Assembly: GCA_021740585.1 (NCBI GenBank) | Contig: JAIOZM010000008.1 | Span: 1 to 64,000 of the forward strand | Reading direction: 5' to 3' | DNA: 64,000 nucleotides | Source of the DNA: Bacteroidales bacterium | GTDB lineage: Bacteria; Bacteroidota; Bacteroidia; Bacteroidales; GCA-2748055 | In this document: one piece after another, positions 44,001-52,491 of the stretch | Layout of the letters: the number at the start of each line of letters is the position of its first letter | How positions within the stretch are numbered: the stretch's first letter is position 1 | Translations under genes and position numbers: made by a program | The notes under the pieces: model-generated | Told to the model about the DNA's origin: nothing | Database searches by the model: none | What the model saw: only the letters and a program-made list of their open reading frames with translations

Positions 44001-44306
44001 TGGACCACGGAAAATCCAAACAATGATTATCCTAGGCTGGATGAAAGTTCACGTACAAATTCATATGGAATTTCATTTTTAAGGGATGCCAGTTTCCTCA
44101 GATTGCAGGAATTAACACTCTCCTATACATTCTCAGAGAAAATCTTACCTTCTTCGAAAACAGGTATTTCGAACCTCGAAGTATATGCAAACTTTAAGAA
44201 TCTTTTTACACTTACAAAATGGACTGCCATGGATCCGGAATTCAACGATCAGTATGAAAGACCACAGACAGCCATATATCAATTTGGAATCAGGTTCAGT
44301 CTCTAA
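41043..44306 (+). CDS. SusC-like TonB-dependent transducer with STN signalling domain (PUL B)
   Basis: 1087 residues. Signal sequence about 1-40, preceded by a long basic N-region; ATG at 41109 (IMRIALLLLL) is an alternative start. An STN domain (about 46-122, KLTLNLRDKTLSEILNQIE) marks it as a transducer that signals to FecR. A carboxypeptidase-regulatory-like domain (about 134-212), the motif DEVVVVGYGTMKKRDITGSV, the plug (LKDASSSAIYGARGANGVI) and a complete barrel ending YQFGIRFSL follow. It imports oligosaccharide and reports occupancy to the sigma/anti-sigma pair. The susD gene starts 18 bases after its stop. Confidence 0.97.
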   Translation: MKKTLILTVYYQKIYCSKILKIMRIALLLLLINVSHIFAGNLYSQTGKLTLNLRDKTLSEILNQIENQTDFTFLYNSEILDLNRKTDIRVKDEQINNILNKLFKNTNIKYVVYNKQIILSNNEIISGLKSETQPTILISGTVTDENGDPMIGATVVIKGTTQGAITDVGGRYELNALPGAAFLVFTYVGYISKEIAIEGRTDISVSLAQELLGLDEVVVVGYGTMKKRDITGSVVSINEESLSLRPNTNLEQMLQGSAAGLSINVNGNNAEGTKNTMLIRGQNSITASNNPLIILDGVPFEGQLSEINPNDISSLEVLKDASSSAIYGARGANGVILISTKKGIDGKMVTSYDGYFGIEQMINIPLLLDGKTFYELKQKRGLVTTPIEDEGYESGRDTDWLGIATQPGNRQQHNLSIRGGNKQTNYFISTSYNSVKGVAVNDKFERYLFRINLNHKLTDWLTFGTNTQYGYYDRSGIEAEFVWTYEMNPLAIPYYEDGSIRMYTWEDATYSVNPLDYTLRDNSDITRRFFTNNFFLVDLPFLDGLSFKFNTGYDFNSNLYQEYRGRDTYDGIRRGGQLSNRNNYDENWLIENILSYKADIGMHRLFLTALYSAQNEWNHSERINAEGFPNDAMSYYQAAEALLREPSSSYSENAHISQMLRANYSFDSRYLLTLTARRDGYSAFGKERKFGLFPSFALGWNIANERFMKNIDPIEALKFRISFGINGNEAISPYSTLPNLSTIFYIDVNDNPLVGFYPNKLGDPTLGWETTKSLNMGLDFNLFKNRIIGLLDLYSSNTTDLLLSKSISSVNGVKSIVENIGETKNMGIEFQLSSFNISKKDFIWKTDFNISHYQNEIVQVGLTDEEGNYIDDIGNKWFIGSPINVYYDYVFDGIWQETNLNTPQGPVRAGDIRVKDTNGDGVISTSDKKIQGKQIPDFVAGMTNTFKYKNWSFSFFLNSIYGIEKKNPFLDTGDSDFRKNRYPVNYWTTENPNNDYPRLDESSRTNSYGISFLRDASFLRLQELTLSYTFSEKILPSSKTGISNLEVYANFKNLFTLTKWTAMDPEFNDQYERPQTAIYQFGIRFSL

Positions 44307-44324
44307 TGCTAAAATATCTTAAAA

Positions 44325-45983
44325 ATGAAAAAACTTAATATCTTATTCATATTAACACTGTTAGCAATTTCATCCTGCAATGAAGATGAATTCTTAACAG
44401 AGACTCCAATGGATGACATATTCGCTGAAAATCTTTATCTGAATTATGACGGATTCATGAATGGATTGAATGGTCTTTATGCATTGGTTAGGCAGGAGTT
44501 GGAGAAAGGTTCAGGACAGGACGGTCCGGCCTTTCTATGGATTATTGGCGTGGACAATGCATACGCCAACAATGAGCGTGGTGCTTCGCGTGGTTTTAAT
44601 GATTATAATTTCATGAATTCTGAAAACGACGACTTAGAAATAGCTTTCAACTGGCTATATAGCGTTATTAATTCAGCAAATACAATAATTGATTATGCTG
44701 AAGGCAAAATAGAATGGCAGGGTGAAAGTGAAGCAGAGAGTATAGAAAATAAAAATAAGGTAATTGCTCATGCCAGATTAATAAGGGCATGGGCATACCG
44801 GCATCTCACAGGATGCTGGGGTGCCGTCCCTTTGAACATACAAAGTGGTAAAGGCTACAGGTCAGACTGGGAGCGCACACCGGTAGGGGATATACAGGCT
44901 GTTATGGAACAGGATTGGATCTTTGCACGGAATAACCTGGATATGGTGGAGATGACCGGGTTCGCCAACAGTGCCGTTGCCAGTCATTACCTGGCAGAAT
45001 TGTATTTAACTCAGGGCCGTTTTGAGGAATCTATCGATGAAGCTAAAAGGGTAATCAACAGCAATGATTATCAGCTTATGACGGAAAGATTCGGTCCTCC
45101 ATACAGCCATATCCCTAATCCTCCCCCGGCCGATTCCGGAGTGGTTTTTATGGACCTTTTCGCCCATCCTACCCGTGAAGATGGTAATTTGGAAGTACTA
45201 TGGACCATTAACAATGCCCATGAAACTTTTATCGGCTCAATGGAAGGTATGAGAAAAAATACCTGGAACAATTACTACTCGAAAGCTGATAAGCTTAAAA
45301 AACTGGATGCTTATATATTATACAGGTATAATGGAGGCAGAGGAAGGTGCCTGGCAGCTATTTCTGATTCAGCCTATAGCTGGTATGAATCTTTCGATGA
45401 CAGGTTTTCAGAATACGCCTTTAAGAAGTATTATGTGTATCCCAAGAACGAAGAAGCCGAAACTGACTTCGAGATTGTCGAATATACAAAAATAGAGTAT
45501 GGGACACGGGATGACCTTTTTGATAACTTTTTATGGCCTTGGCCCAGAAAATATGAAAGTATCGATCCTTATTATCCTGCTAATTCACAGGATCCTTCTA
45601 ACATTAGACCTGAAATGTACCTGAGGCTGGCTGATACTTACCTTATACTTGCTGAAGCGCTGTATAAAAATGAAAATTTGCAGGAATCTGCAGATTATCT
45701 CAATGAAATCAGGCAAAGGTCAAATGCATCACCCATCGATGCATCCGATGTCACTATAGAATTTATTCTGAAAGAAAGATCCCGCGAATTAATTTCGGAG
45801 GAACATCGAAGGTATGCTCTTACACGCAATAATCTCCTGGTAGAGTGGGCGGTAAAATATAATCCGACCATTGAAGGCGTGGGCATTAACATTTTTGAAT
45901 ACAATAATTTATTACCTCTCCCTCAAACGGTTATTGATGCAAACACTGACCGGACTATGCTACAAAATCCTGGTTATTATTAA
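44325..45983 (+). CDS. SusD/RagB-like surface lipoprotein (PUL B)
   Basis: 552 residues. The lipoprotein signal ends at C18 (AISSC), followed by NEDEFLTETPMD, a standard SusD N-terminus. Helical repeats (ARLIRAWAYRHLTGCWG) and a C-terminal ILKERSRELISEEHRRYALTR fit the family. It forms the lid of the STN-bearing SusC. The first sulfatase of the series follows after 91 bases. Confidence 0.96.
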   Translation: MKKLNILFILTLLAISSCNEDEFLTETPMDDIFAENLYLNYDGFMNGLNGLYALVRQELEKGSGQDGPAFLWIIGVDNAYANNERGASRGFNDYNFMNSENDDLEIAFNWLYSVINSANTIIDYAEGKIEWQGESEAESIENKNKVIAHARLIRAWAYRHLTGCWGAVPLNIQSGKGYRSDWERTPVGDIQAVMEQDWIFARNNLDMVEMTGFANSAVASHYLAELYLTQGRFEESIDEAKRVINSNDYQLMTERFGPPYSHIPNPPPADSGVVFMDLFAHPTREDGNLEVLWTINNAHETFIGSMEGMRKNTWNNYYSKADKLKKLDAYILYRYNGGRGRCLAAISDSAYSWYESFDDRFSEYAFKKYYVYPKNEEAETDFEIVEYTKIEYGTRDDLFDNFLWPWPRKYESIDPYYPANSQDPSNIRPEMYLRLADTYLILAEALYKNENLQESADYLNEIRQRSNASPIDASDVTIEFILKERSRELISEEHRRYALTRNNLLVEWAVKYNPTIEGVGINIFEYNNLLPLPQTVIDANTDRTMLQNPGYY

Positions 45984-46074
45984 TAATACTAAGCAAACTT
46001 TAATACAAATATTAATTGCAGCTATCAGTGTTATAAAAGAAAGTTCCTGATTGCTTAATAAACAAACTGATATC

Positions 46075-47544
46075 ATGATACGACCACTTATTTTACTTTT
46101 ATTACCTACAGCACTTTGCTCAGGCTCTTGTGCAAAAGTAAACCCTGACGGGAATTCCAAACCTAACACTCATTTTAATGGGAATTCCAAACCTAATATC
46201 CTTTTTATAATGACCGACCAACAGCAGTTCTTTACCATGAAAGCCTATGGTAATAATGTTATCCAGACTCCAGCTCTGGACAAACTAGCCGGTCAGTCAT
46301 ATGTTTTTCAAAAGGCATATTGTACCCAGGCTGTTTGTACGCCTTCAAGATCATCCTTGCTTACAGGGCTGTATCCGCATACTAACGGATGCATATCCAA
46401 TAATGTACCCCTGGAAGAAGAGATAAAAACCCTACCTGAAATTGTCGATGATCCGGAATATCGCACAGCCTATATGGGAAAATGGCATCTGGGAGATGAG
46501 GTATTCCAACAACATGGTTTTGAGACATGGGTATCAATGGAAGATGGATATAACAAATATTACAGGGCAGATAAGGACCAAAATGTCAGAAGTTCCTATT
46601 ATCATTGGTTGTTTGAAAAGGGTTATGAACCAAATGATGAAAAAGGCAATGAATTCAGCCGAAGTTTTGCTGCAAAACTTCCACTGGAGGATTGCAAACC
46701 AAAATTTCTCGAGGAAAAAGCAATTGAATACCTTGATCAGGTGAAAGATGAACCCTTTATTCTTTATGTCAGTTTTCTTGAACCGCATCCCCCGTTCTAT
46801 GGCCCGCTGGATAATTTCTATTCTCCAGATGAAATACTGCTGCCAGGCAATTTTAATCATAAATTAACCGAGGATGATCCACTGTCATATAGAGAGAAAG
46901 TGGCAGGCGAAGTGGCGGAAAAATATGATACAACGGAACAAGGATGGCGCGAACTAAAAGCAAAATACTGGGGACTAATAACTGAGATTGATATGAGTGT
47001 TGGGGCGATATTGGATAAACTTGAATCGCTGGGACTTTCTGACAATACCATTGTAGTATTCACGGCCGACCATGGTGAAATGATGAGTTCTCATGGGCTT
47101 GCCCATAAAGGCGTACATTACGAAGAATCTGCGCGAATTCCGTTTCTACTGAAGGTGCCATGGTTAAACAGTTCTCAAAAGAACATTGAAGAGCGTGTTA
47201 GCCAGATAGATATGGTTCCTACACTACTGGATCTAATAGGAAAACAGGCGCCTGAATATCTCCAGGGGGAAAGCCTTATACCTGCTTTGAAAGGAGAAAA
47301 GTCTGCAGTCAGGGATATTTTTGTGGAAAGCGGAAATTTTTTAACAGTGGTAGCCACCGATGGATGGAAATTGATTTTAGGCAGAAAGGATAAATCACAG
47401 CTTTTTAATCTTAATAACGATCCGTTGGAAATAAATAATTTATATTACAGCGATGGATATGAGGAAAAGATTTCAGAACTGAAAAATAAAATTCTGAAGT
47501 GGCAAGAGCTAACAAACCATAATGTTTCTTTTACCGGAGAATAA
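46075..47544 (+). CDS. Sulfatase lipoprotein (S1 family)
   Basis: 489 residues from ATG 46075; a TTG eight codons earlier is less likely. Lipoprotein-type N-terminus with cysteines at 15 and 19 (ALCSGSC). The linker contains a short tandem duplication (NGNSKPN twice, see 46150-46196). Core: NILFIMTDQQ at 41-50, motif C88-T-P-S-R92 followed by SSLLTG, GKWHLGD, and FTADHGEMMSSHGLAHKG with metal ligands in the DHG stretch. The TDQQ and DHGEMMSSHG motifs place it with choline-sulfatase/glycan-6-O-sulfatase-like members. It probably removes sulfate from oligosaccharides in the periplasm or at the surface. Confidence 0.95.
   Translation: MIRPLILLLLPTALCSGSCAKVNPDGNSKPNTHFNGNSKPNILFIMTDQQQFFTMKAYGNNVIQTPALDKLAGQSYVFQKAYCTQAVCTPSRSSLLTGLYPHTNGCISNNVPLEEEIKTLPEIVDDPEYRTAYMGKWHLGDEVFQQHGFETWVSMEDGYNKYYRADKDQNVRSSYYHWLFEKGYEPNDEKGNEFSRSFAAKLPLEDCKPKFLEEKAIEYLDQVKDEPFILYVSFLEPHPPFYGPLDNFYSPDEILLPGNFNHKLTEDDPLSYREKVAGEVAEKYDTTEQGWRELKAKYWGLITEIDMSVGAILDKLESLGLSDNTIVVFTADHGEMMSSHGLAHKGVHYEESARIPFLLKVPWLNSSQKNIEERVSQIDMVPTLLDLIGKQAPEYLQGESLIPALKGEKSAVRDIFVESGNFLTVVATDGWKLILGRKDKSQLFNLNNDPLEINNLYYSDGYEEKISELKNKILKWQELTNHNVSFTGE
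46150..46196 (+). repeat. 17-base direct repeat inside a sulfatase gene
   Basis: GGGAATTCCAAACCTAA occurs at 46150-46166 and again at 46180-46196, 30 bases apart and therefore in frame. It duplicates about ten residues of the linker between lipoprotein signal and sulfatase domain. It looks like a recent slippage-type duplication. Confidence 0.8.
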
Positions 47545-47589
47545 CTTTTCGGGAATATTAATAAATTATTCTAATTTTCCATTTCGAAT

Positions 47590-49050
47590 ATGAAGTGTAA
47601 GATTCCTATACTCGTATTAGGGCTAGCTGTTTTGGGAACCGAATGTAAAAAACCCGAACCCTTGCCAAATATCATATTTATCCTGAGTGATGATTTGAGC
47701 TGGGGGGATTTAGGTTGCTTTGGTCAGAAAAAAATTGAAACTCCTAATATCGACAAAATTGCCATAGAAGGAATAAAATTTACCAATGCTTATGCAGGTA
47801 ACGCTGTTTGTGCTCCATCGCGTTCATCACTAATGGAGGGGAAACATCCCGGACATGCCCGTGTACGGGGAAATAGTTATGAGGAATACCGCGAATCATT
47901 ACAACCGGATGATTATATAGTTCCCATGTTGCTTAAACAGGCAGGATATAATACGGGATTATTTGGTAAATGGGGTCTGGCTCTTTTTAACCAGCCAGGA
48001 ATCCCAAATAATATGGGATTCGATGATTTTTTTGGTTATCTGAATCAACAGCAAGCACATTGCTATTATCCTGAATTTTTATATCACAACAGGGACAGGG
48101 TTTATTATCCGGGGAACGGTGAATTTTACAAAACCGAAAATTATAAGCGCCAATGCAAATACAACGAAAATGGAAAGGCTTTGCCCGGGGGCATTGAAAA
48201 GCCCGGTGAGGCTAAATATGCTTTTGATGAGTATTGCAAAAAATCTCTGGATTTTATCAGGGAAAATAAAAATGAACCTTTTTTCCTTTACCTGGCTTAT
48301 ACCATTCCGCATGGTGACTATATAGTCCCCGAACTTGGAAAATATAAAGACAGACCTTGGCCGATACGACAAAAAGAGTATGCATCAATGGTTACCCGCA
48401 TGGATACAGAAGTTGGTAAATTGATGAATTTACTGGATAGCCTGGGATTGGATGATAATACACTTATATTTTTTGCTTCAGACAATGGACCGAATAATCC
48501 TGAAATTATTGACTTCTTTAATTCAGGTTCTCCCACAAGGGGAGGTAAAGGGGATTCTTACGATGGTTCGTTTCATGTTCCTGCTATAGCACGATGGCCA
48601 GGTCATATTAAACCAAATCAGGTAAGTGATCATATCTGGGCTTTCTGGGATTTTCTGCCAACTGTGGCTGAAATTCTGGGAATAGAACCTCCTTCAGACA
48701 TAGATGGCATCTCTTTGCTCCCTACCCTACTAGGAAAAGGAGAACAAAAAAAGCATGATTTTCTTTACTGGGAGTACAAACAGTGTCAATCGGTTAGATA
48801 CGGTGAATATTTTGCACATAAACCAAATATGGGAAAAATTGAACTATATAAACTGACCACCGATCCGCAACAGTCCGAGGATTTAAGCAATCAATATCCG
48901 GACATTGTGAATGAAATTAAAAGAATTATGAATGATTCTCATACACCCAGCAATATATGGCCTAGTCCGGATGAGACTATGGAGGAATTTCAACAGCGTA
49001 TTAAAAAACTTGGAATAGATGAATTACCTGAAAATGCTAAAGTGTATTAA
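47590..49050 (+). CDS. Arylsulfatase-like lipoprotein (S1 family)
   Basis: 486 residues. The lipoprotein signal ends at C19 (LGTEC). Core: NIIFILSDDLSWGDLG with D34-D35, sulfatase motif C74-A-P-S-R78 followed by SSLMEG, GKWGL near 126 and FASDNGPN with the second metal pair. All residues needed for formylglycine chemistry are present. It resembles the S1_16/S1_20 arylsulfatase-like group by its CFGQKKIETPNIDKIA and C-terminal PSDIDGISLLPTL motifs. It lies 45 bases after the previous sulfatase and 26 bases before the deleted sulfatase remnant, in one operon. Confidence 0.95.
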   Translation: MKCKIPILVLGLAVLGTECKKPEPLPNIIFILSDDLSWGDLGCFGQKKIETPNIDKIAIEGIKFTNAYAGNAVCAPSRSSLMEGKHPGHARVRGNSYEEYRESLQPDDYIVPMLLKQAGYNTGLFGKWGLALFNQPGIPNNMGFDDFFGYLNQQQAHCYYPEFLYHNRDRVYYPGNGEFYKTENYKRQCKYNENGKALPGGIEKPGEAKYAFDEYCKKSLDFIRENKNEPFFLYLAYTIPHGDYIVPELGKYKDRPWPIRQKEYASMVTRMDTEVGKLMNLLDSLGLDDNTLIFFASDNGPNNPEIIDFFNSGSPTRGGKGDSYDGSFHVPAIARWPGHIKPNQVSDHIWAFWDFLPTVAEILGIEPPSDIDGISLLPTLLGKGEQKKHDFLYWEYKQCQSVRYGEYFAHKPNMGKIELYKLTTDPQQSEDLSNQYPDIVNEIKRIMNDSHTPSNIWPSPDETMEEFQQRIKKLGIDELPENAKVY

Positions 49051-49076
49051 TCAAAAAAAGTATAAAATAAATTTTT

Positions 49077-49340
49077 ATGGAAAAATCAACAATTATTAAG
49101 TGGATTGCTCCGTCATTACTTTTATTTAGTTCTTGCCACACATATGCAATTGATAAAAAAGCTATTGATAAACTAAACATTATCACTTTCATCACTGACG
49201 ATCTTGGCTTGGCCGATGTAGCTTACAAGAGTAATGATTTATCATCACAAGAAACCATAATTGCCATTCAACTGCTGGAAGAGTTAAAAGAATGGACGGC
49301 AGAGGTTTACGCCCCAATTCCCAATGTTTTTACTAAATAA
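49077..49340 (+). pseudogene. Sulfatase remnant with large in-frame internal deletion
   Basis: An 87-residue frame that keeps both ends of a sulfatase. Residues 1-20 are a lipoprotein signal (LLLFSSC), 33-57 resemble the sulfatase start (LNIITFITDDLGLADVAY, metal pair D41-D42), and 66-83 (LLEELKEWTAEVYAPIPN) match the extreme C-terminus of sulfatases, including the neighbour at 49406 (KLQKWRHEVYAQMPVPN). About 370 central residues, with the catalytic cysteine, are missing. The junction is near residue 58. It can have no sulfatase activity. The frame is intact, so a short protein may still be made and exported. Confidence 0.75.
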
Positions 49341-49405
49341 CCAACTGGAGAAATAATCAAAGCGGATAATTAGAGATATATCCATTAAAACTTTTAATTT
49401 TTAAG

Positions 49406-50791
49406 ATGAATTCAAAATTTAAAATCTCGTTGTTTGCCTTCGGTTTTTCATTTATTGTGGGAACAGGTTGCACTATGGAAAAATCACCTCCCAATATCAT
49501 TTTTATCCTGGCAGATGACCTGGGCTTTTCTCAGCTCGGTTGTTACGGAAGCAGTTATTATCGAACACCAAATATCGATAATCTTTCAGCAGAGGGCATT
49601 CGATTTATCAATGCCTATGCAGCAGCAGCGGTATGCTCACCCACCAGAGCCAGTATTATGACCGGCAAATATCCCGCAAAACTGCATCTTACAGATTTTA
49701 TAACAGGTAACGATCGGGAGGATTATCCACTGCATCAGCCTGAGTGGCAGAAATTTTTGCCACTTGAACACATCACTTTTGCTGAATTGCTCCAGAAAAA
49801 AGGATACAAAACGGCTTTATTCGGAAAATGGCACCTAAGTCCGGAGAAAACGCCGCCTTTAAGTCTTCCCTATAATCCGGATAAACAAGGTTTCGATGAA
49901 ACTTTTATCACTTACAAACCCTCTGGGAAAATGATCCAACCATGGCAGGATGCTGAAAATGACGCACACAACGTGGATACGATCACCAATCTGGCCCTTG
50001 ATTTTATGAAACGGAACAGAAATAACCCTTTTTTCCTTTTCGTATCGCATAATACAATCCATGACCCACTGAAGGAAAAGTACGAAACCATCAGGAAATA
50101 TGAAGAATTAAAAGCTATCGGCGAACCGGAAAACAATCCGGTAATTGCAGCCATGATTGAACGACTCGACCAGAGTTGCGGGAGAATATTCGAAAAGGTC
50201 CAGGAACTGGGGCTTGAGAACAATACTATTATTATCTTCTTTTCAGATAACGGAGGGAGTCAGGCTTATGCGGCACAGACACCCTTCAGGGCAGGTAAAG
50301 GATGGCTTTATGAAGGGGGAATCAGGGAACCCCTGATTGTTAAGTGGAAAGGGGAAATAAAACCGGGAACCATCTCCGAATCTTTAGTTAGTTCCATTGA
50401 TCTTTTTCCAACATTTCTTGAACTGGCTGAAGCGAATGGCTATAATCCTGAAGATATTGACGGGAAGAGCCTGGTTCCCATCCTGTATGACCCTTCAATA
50501 GAAATCCATCAAACGCTTTTCTGGCACTATCCGCATTACCACAGTGGTTCCGGCATGGTTCCGGCAGGCGCACTAAGAAGTGGAAATTGGAAACTTATTG
50601 AATGGTATGAAAAGAGTTTGCTTGGTGAAGAAGAACAGGCTTATGAGTTGTTTAATTTGGAAACGGATGAAGGAGAAACAACAAATCTTGCTGACAGCCT
50701 GACAACTATAACAGGCGAACTCACGATTAAACTGCAAAAATGGCGGCACGAAGTGTACGCCCAAATGCCTGTTCCAAATGATAATTATTAA
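49406..50791 (+). CDS. Sulfatase lipoprotein (S1 family)
   Basis: 461 residues. The lipoprotein signal ends at C22 (VGTGC). Core: NIIFILADDLGFSQLGCYG with D37-D38, motif C77-S-P-T-R81 followed by ASIMTGKYPAKLHLTDFI, which is the usual form in S1_16/S1_17-type sulfatases of marine Bacteroidota, GKWHLSP near 143, and FFSDNGGSQ as the second metal motif. All key residues are present. It lies 65 bases after the deleted remnant, which shares its C-terminal sequence pattern and is probably a former tandem paralogue. The next sulfatase starts 10 bases after its stop. Confidence 0.95.
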   Translation: MNSKFKISLFAFGFSFIVGTGCTMEKSPPNIIFILADDLGFSQLGCYGSSYYRTPNIDNLSAEGIRFINAYAAAAVCSPTRASIMTGKYPAKLHLTDFITGNDREDYPLHQPEWQKFLPLEHITFAELLQKKGYKTALFGKWHLSPEKTPPLSLPYNPDKQGFDETFITYKPSGKMIQPWQDAENDAHNVDTITNLALDFMKRNRNNPFFLFVSHNTIHDPLKEKYETIRKYEELKAIGEPENNPVIAAMIERLDQSCGRIFEKVQELGLENNTIIIFFSDNGGSQAYAAQTPFRAGKGWLYEGGIREPLIVKWKGEIKPGTISESLVSSIDLFPTFLELAEANGYNPEDIDGKSLVPILYDPSIEIHQTLFWHYPHYHSGSGMVPAGALRSGNWKLIEWYEKSLLGEEEQAYELFNLETDEGETTNLADSLTTITGELTIKLQKWRHEVYAQMPVPNDNY

Positions 50792-50801
50792 ATCTACGCG
50801 A

Positions 50802-52412
50802 ATGAAAAAAATAACAGTTATACTGCCGTCGGTTTTTGTTTTAGCTATAATTAGTTGCAATAGATCTGAGCAAAATCAGTCAACACTACCAAATATTTTG
50901 TTTGCCATAAGCGATGACCAGTCCTTCGCACATACCAGTTTTATTGGATGCAATTTCGTTGAAACTCCCGCATTCGACCGTATTGCCAGTGAAGGGATTT
51001 ATTTTCGTAACTGTTACGCCGGATCACCCGGATGTGCTCCTTCCCGCGGTTCTATCGTTACCGGACGGTATCATTGGCAAAATGAACAGTCGGGTCAACA
51101 TGGCTCCTCATGGATGAAAAAATATGTCCCCTTTATTGATTTGTTGGAGACTAATGGATATGTTACCGGACGAACAGGAAAGGGTGTTGATCCATTTGAA
51201 TACGCTAGAGGTGATAGGGACTCTCTTTGGAGAATGACCAATGCCGGAGGAATCGAGCATAGTAATTTTCAATATAAAAAAGATACACAGGAGGATGAGC
51301 GCCCGACAGATGAGATTGGTCCTGTCAATTATTTTGAAAATTTTAAATACTTCGTTGATAATATTCGAAAGGATAAGCCTTTCTTTTTCTGGTATGGAGC
51401 AAAAGAACCACACAGATTGTACGAACAGGATTCATGGAAAAGAACCAATAAAACAATGGATATGGTAACTATTCCGGGATTTTTTCCGGATGATGAAATA
51501 GTCAGGGGAGATCTGCTGGATTACGCCGTTGAAATAGAATGGTTTGATCTTCACCTGCAACGTATGCTGGATTATCTTGAATCCATCGGAGAGCTCGAAA
51601 ATACAATTGTAATTGTGACTAGCGATAATGGCATGCCTTTTCCGAGAGCAAAAGCAAACAGTTATGAATATGGAGTGCATGTGCCTTTTGCAGTAAGGTA
51701 TCCTAAGAAATTTCAGGGTAACCGGATTATTGAAGACCCCATTGGTTTTGCAGATATCGCCCCTACTATTCTTGAGCTTACAAAGACCAGTCCTGAAGGA
51801 ATGCAGGCGATTTCAGGTAAAAGCTTCTTAAATATTCTCAAATCCAAAAAACAGGGAACCGTCGATAGTTCGAGAGAATATGTTTTTACCGGTCGCGAAA
51901 GGCATTCGTCTTCTCGTTATAAGAATTGGGGGTATCCCCAGCGTGCGATTAGAAGTAAGGATTTTCTGCTAATCTGGAATATGAAACCTGAACGCTGGCC
52001 TGCCGGAGCACCGCAAAGCATTAAACAAGGTACAACCAATGAATTGTTACCCATGTTCGGTCTTGATAAAGAAGGAAAATTGCATTCAGACTGGGCCTTT
52101 ACAGATATTGATCCTTCCCCTACCAAATCCTTTATAATAGAAAATCATGGAAATGAAGATATAGGAACATATTTAGATCTGGCGGTTGAAAAGCGACCTG
52201 AATTTGAACTATATGAGGTAAAAATGGATCCTTTCTGTTTAAAAAACCTAGCTGGTAATGCTGATTATGCTGGAATTGAAAATAAAATGAAAAAGGCACT
52301 TAAAGAAGAACTGAAAAAATCATCAGATCCCCGTGTTGTAGGACCTGATAAGGAGATCTTTGATTCCTATATCCGATATAGCCCTATGCGGGAATTTCCA
52401 AAGCCAGATTGA
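50802..52412 (+). CDS. Sulfatase lipoprotein, N-sulfatase/S1_8-like
   Basis: 536 residues from ATG 50802; an ATG at 50778 lies inside the preceding gene and is less likely. The lipoprotein signal ends at C19 (AIISC). Core: NILFAISDDQSFAHTS with D38-D39, motif C78-A-P-S-R82 followed by GSIVTG, GKGVDPF, KEPHR, and TSDNGMPFPRAK, the last typical of the S1_8/heparan N-sulfatase-like group. It is similar in these motifs to the sulfatase at 9495 (ISDNGIAFPGAK), so the two may recognise related sugars. It is followed by an SGNH hydrolase gene after 79 bases. Confidence 0.94.
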   Translation: MKKITVILPSVFVLAIISCNRSEQNQSTLPNILFAISDDQSFAHTSFIGCNFVETPAFDRIASEGIYFRNCYAGSPGCAPSRGSIVTGRYHWQNEQSGQHGSSWMKKYVPFIDLLETNGYVTGRTGKGVDPFEYARGDRDSLWRMTNAGGIEHSNFQYKKDTQEDERPTDEIGPVNYFENFKYFVDNIRKDKPFFFWYGAKEPHRLYEQDSWKRTNKTMDMVTIPGFFPDDEIVRGDLLDYAVEIEWFDLHLQRMLDYLESIGELENTIVIVTSDNGMPFPRAKANSYEYGVHVPFAVRYPKKFQGNRIIEDPIGFADIAPTILELTKTSPEGMQAISGKSFLNILKSKKQGTVDSSREYVFTGRERHSSSRYKNWGYPQRAIRSKDFLLIWNMKPERWPAGAPQSIKQGTTNELLPMFGLDKEGKLHSDWAFTDIDPSPTKSFIIENHGNEDIGTYLDLAVEKRPEFELYEVKMDPFCLKNLAGNADYAGIENKMKKALKEELKKSSDPRVVGPDKEIFDSYIRYSPMREFPKPD

Positions 52413-52491
52413 AAAATACAAATTAAATCTTCTTTCCTGAAGGAATAGCTATTTGATTTGGAAAATCATTTATAGATAAAAAAATTTAAAA

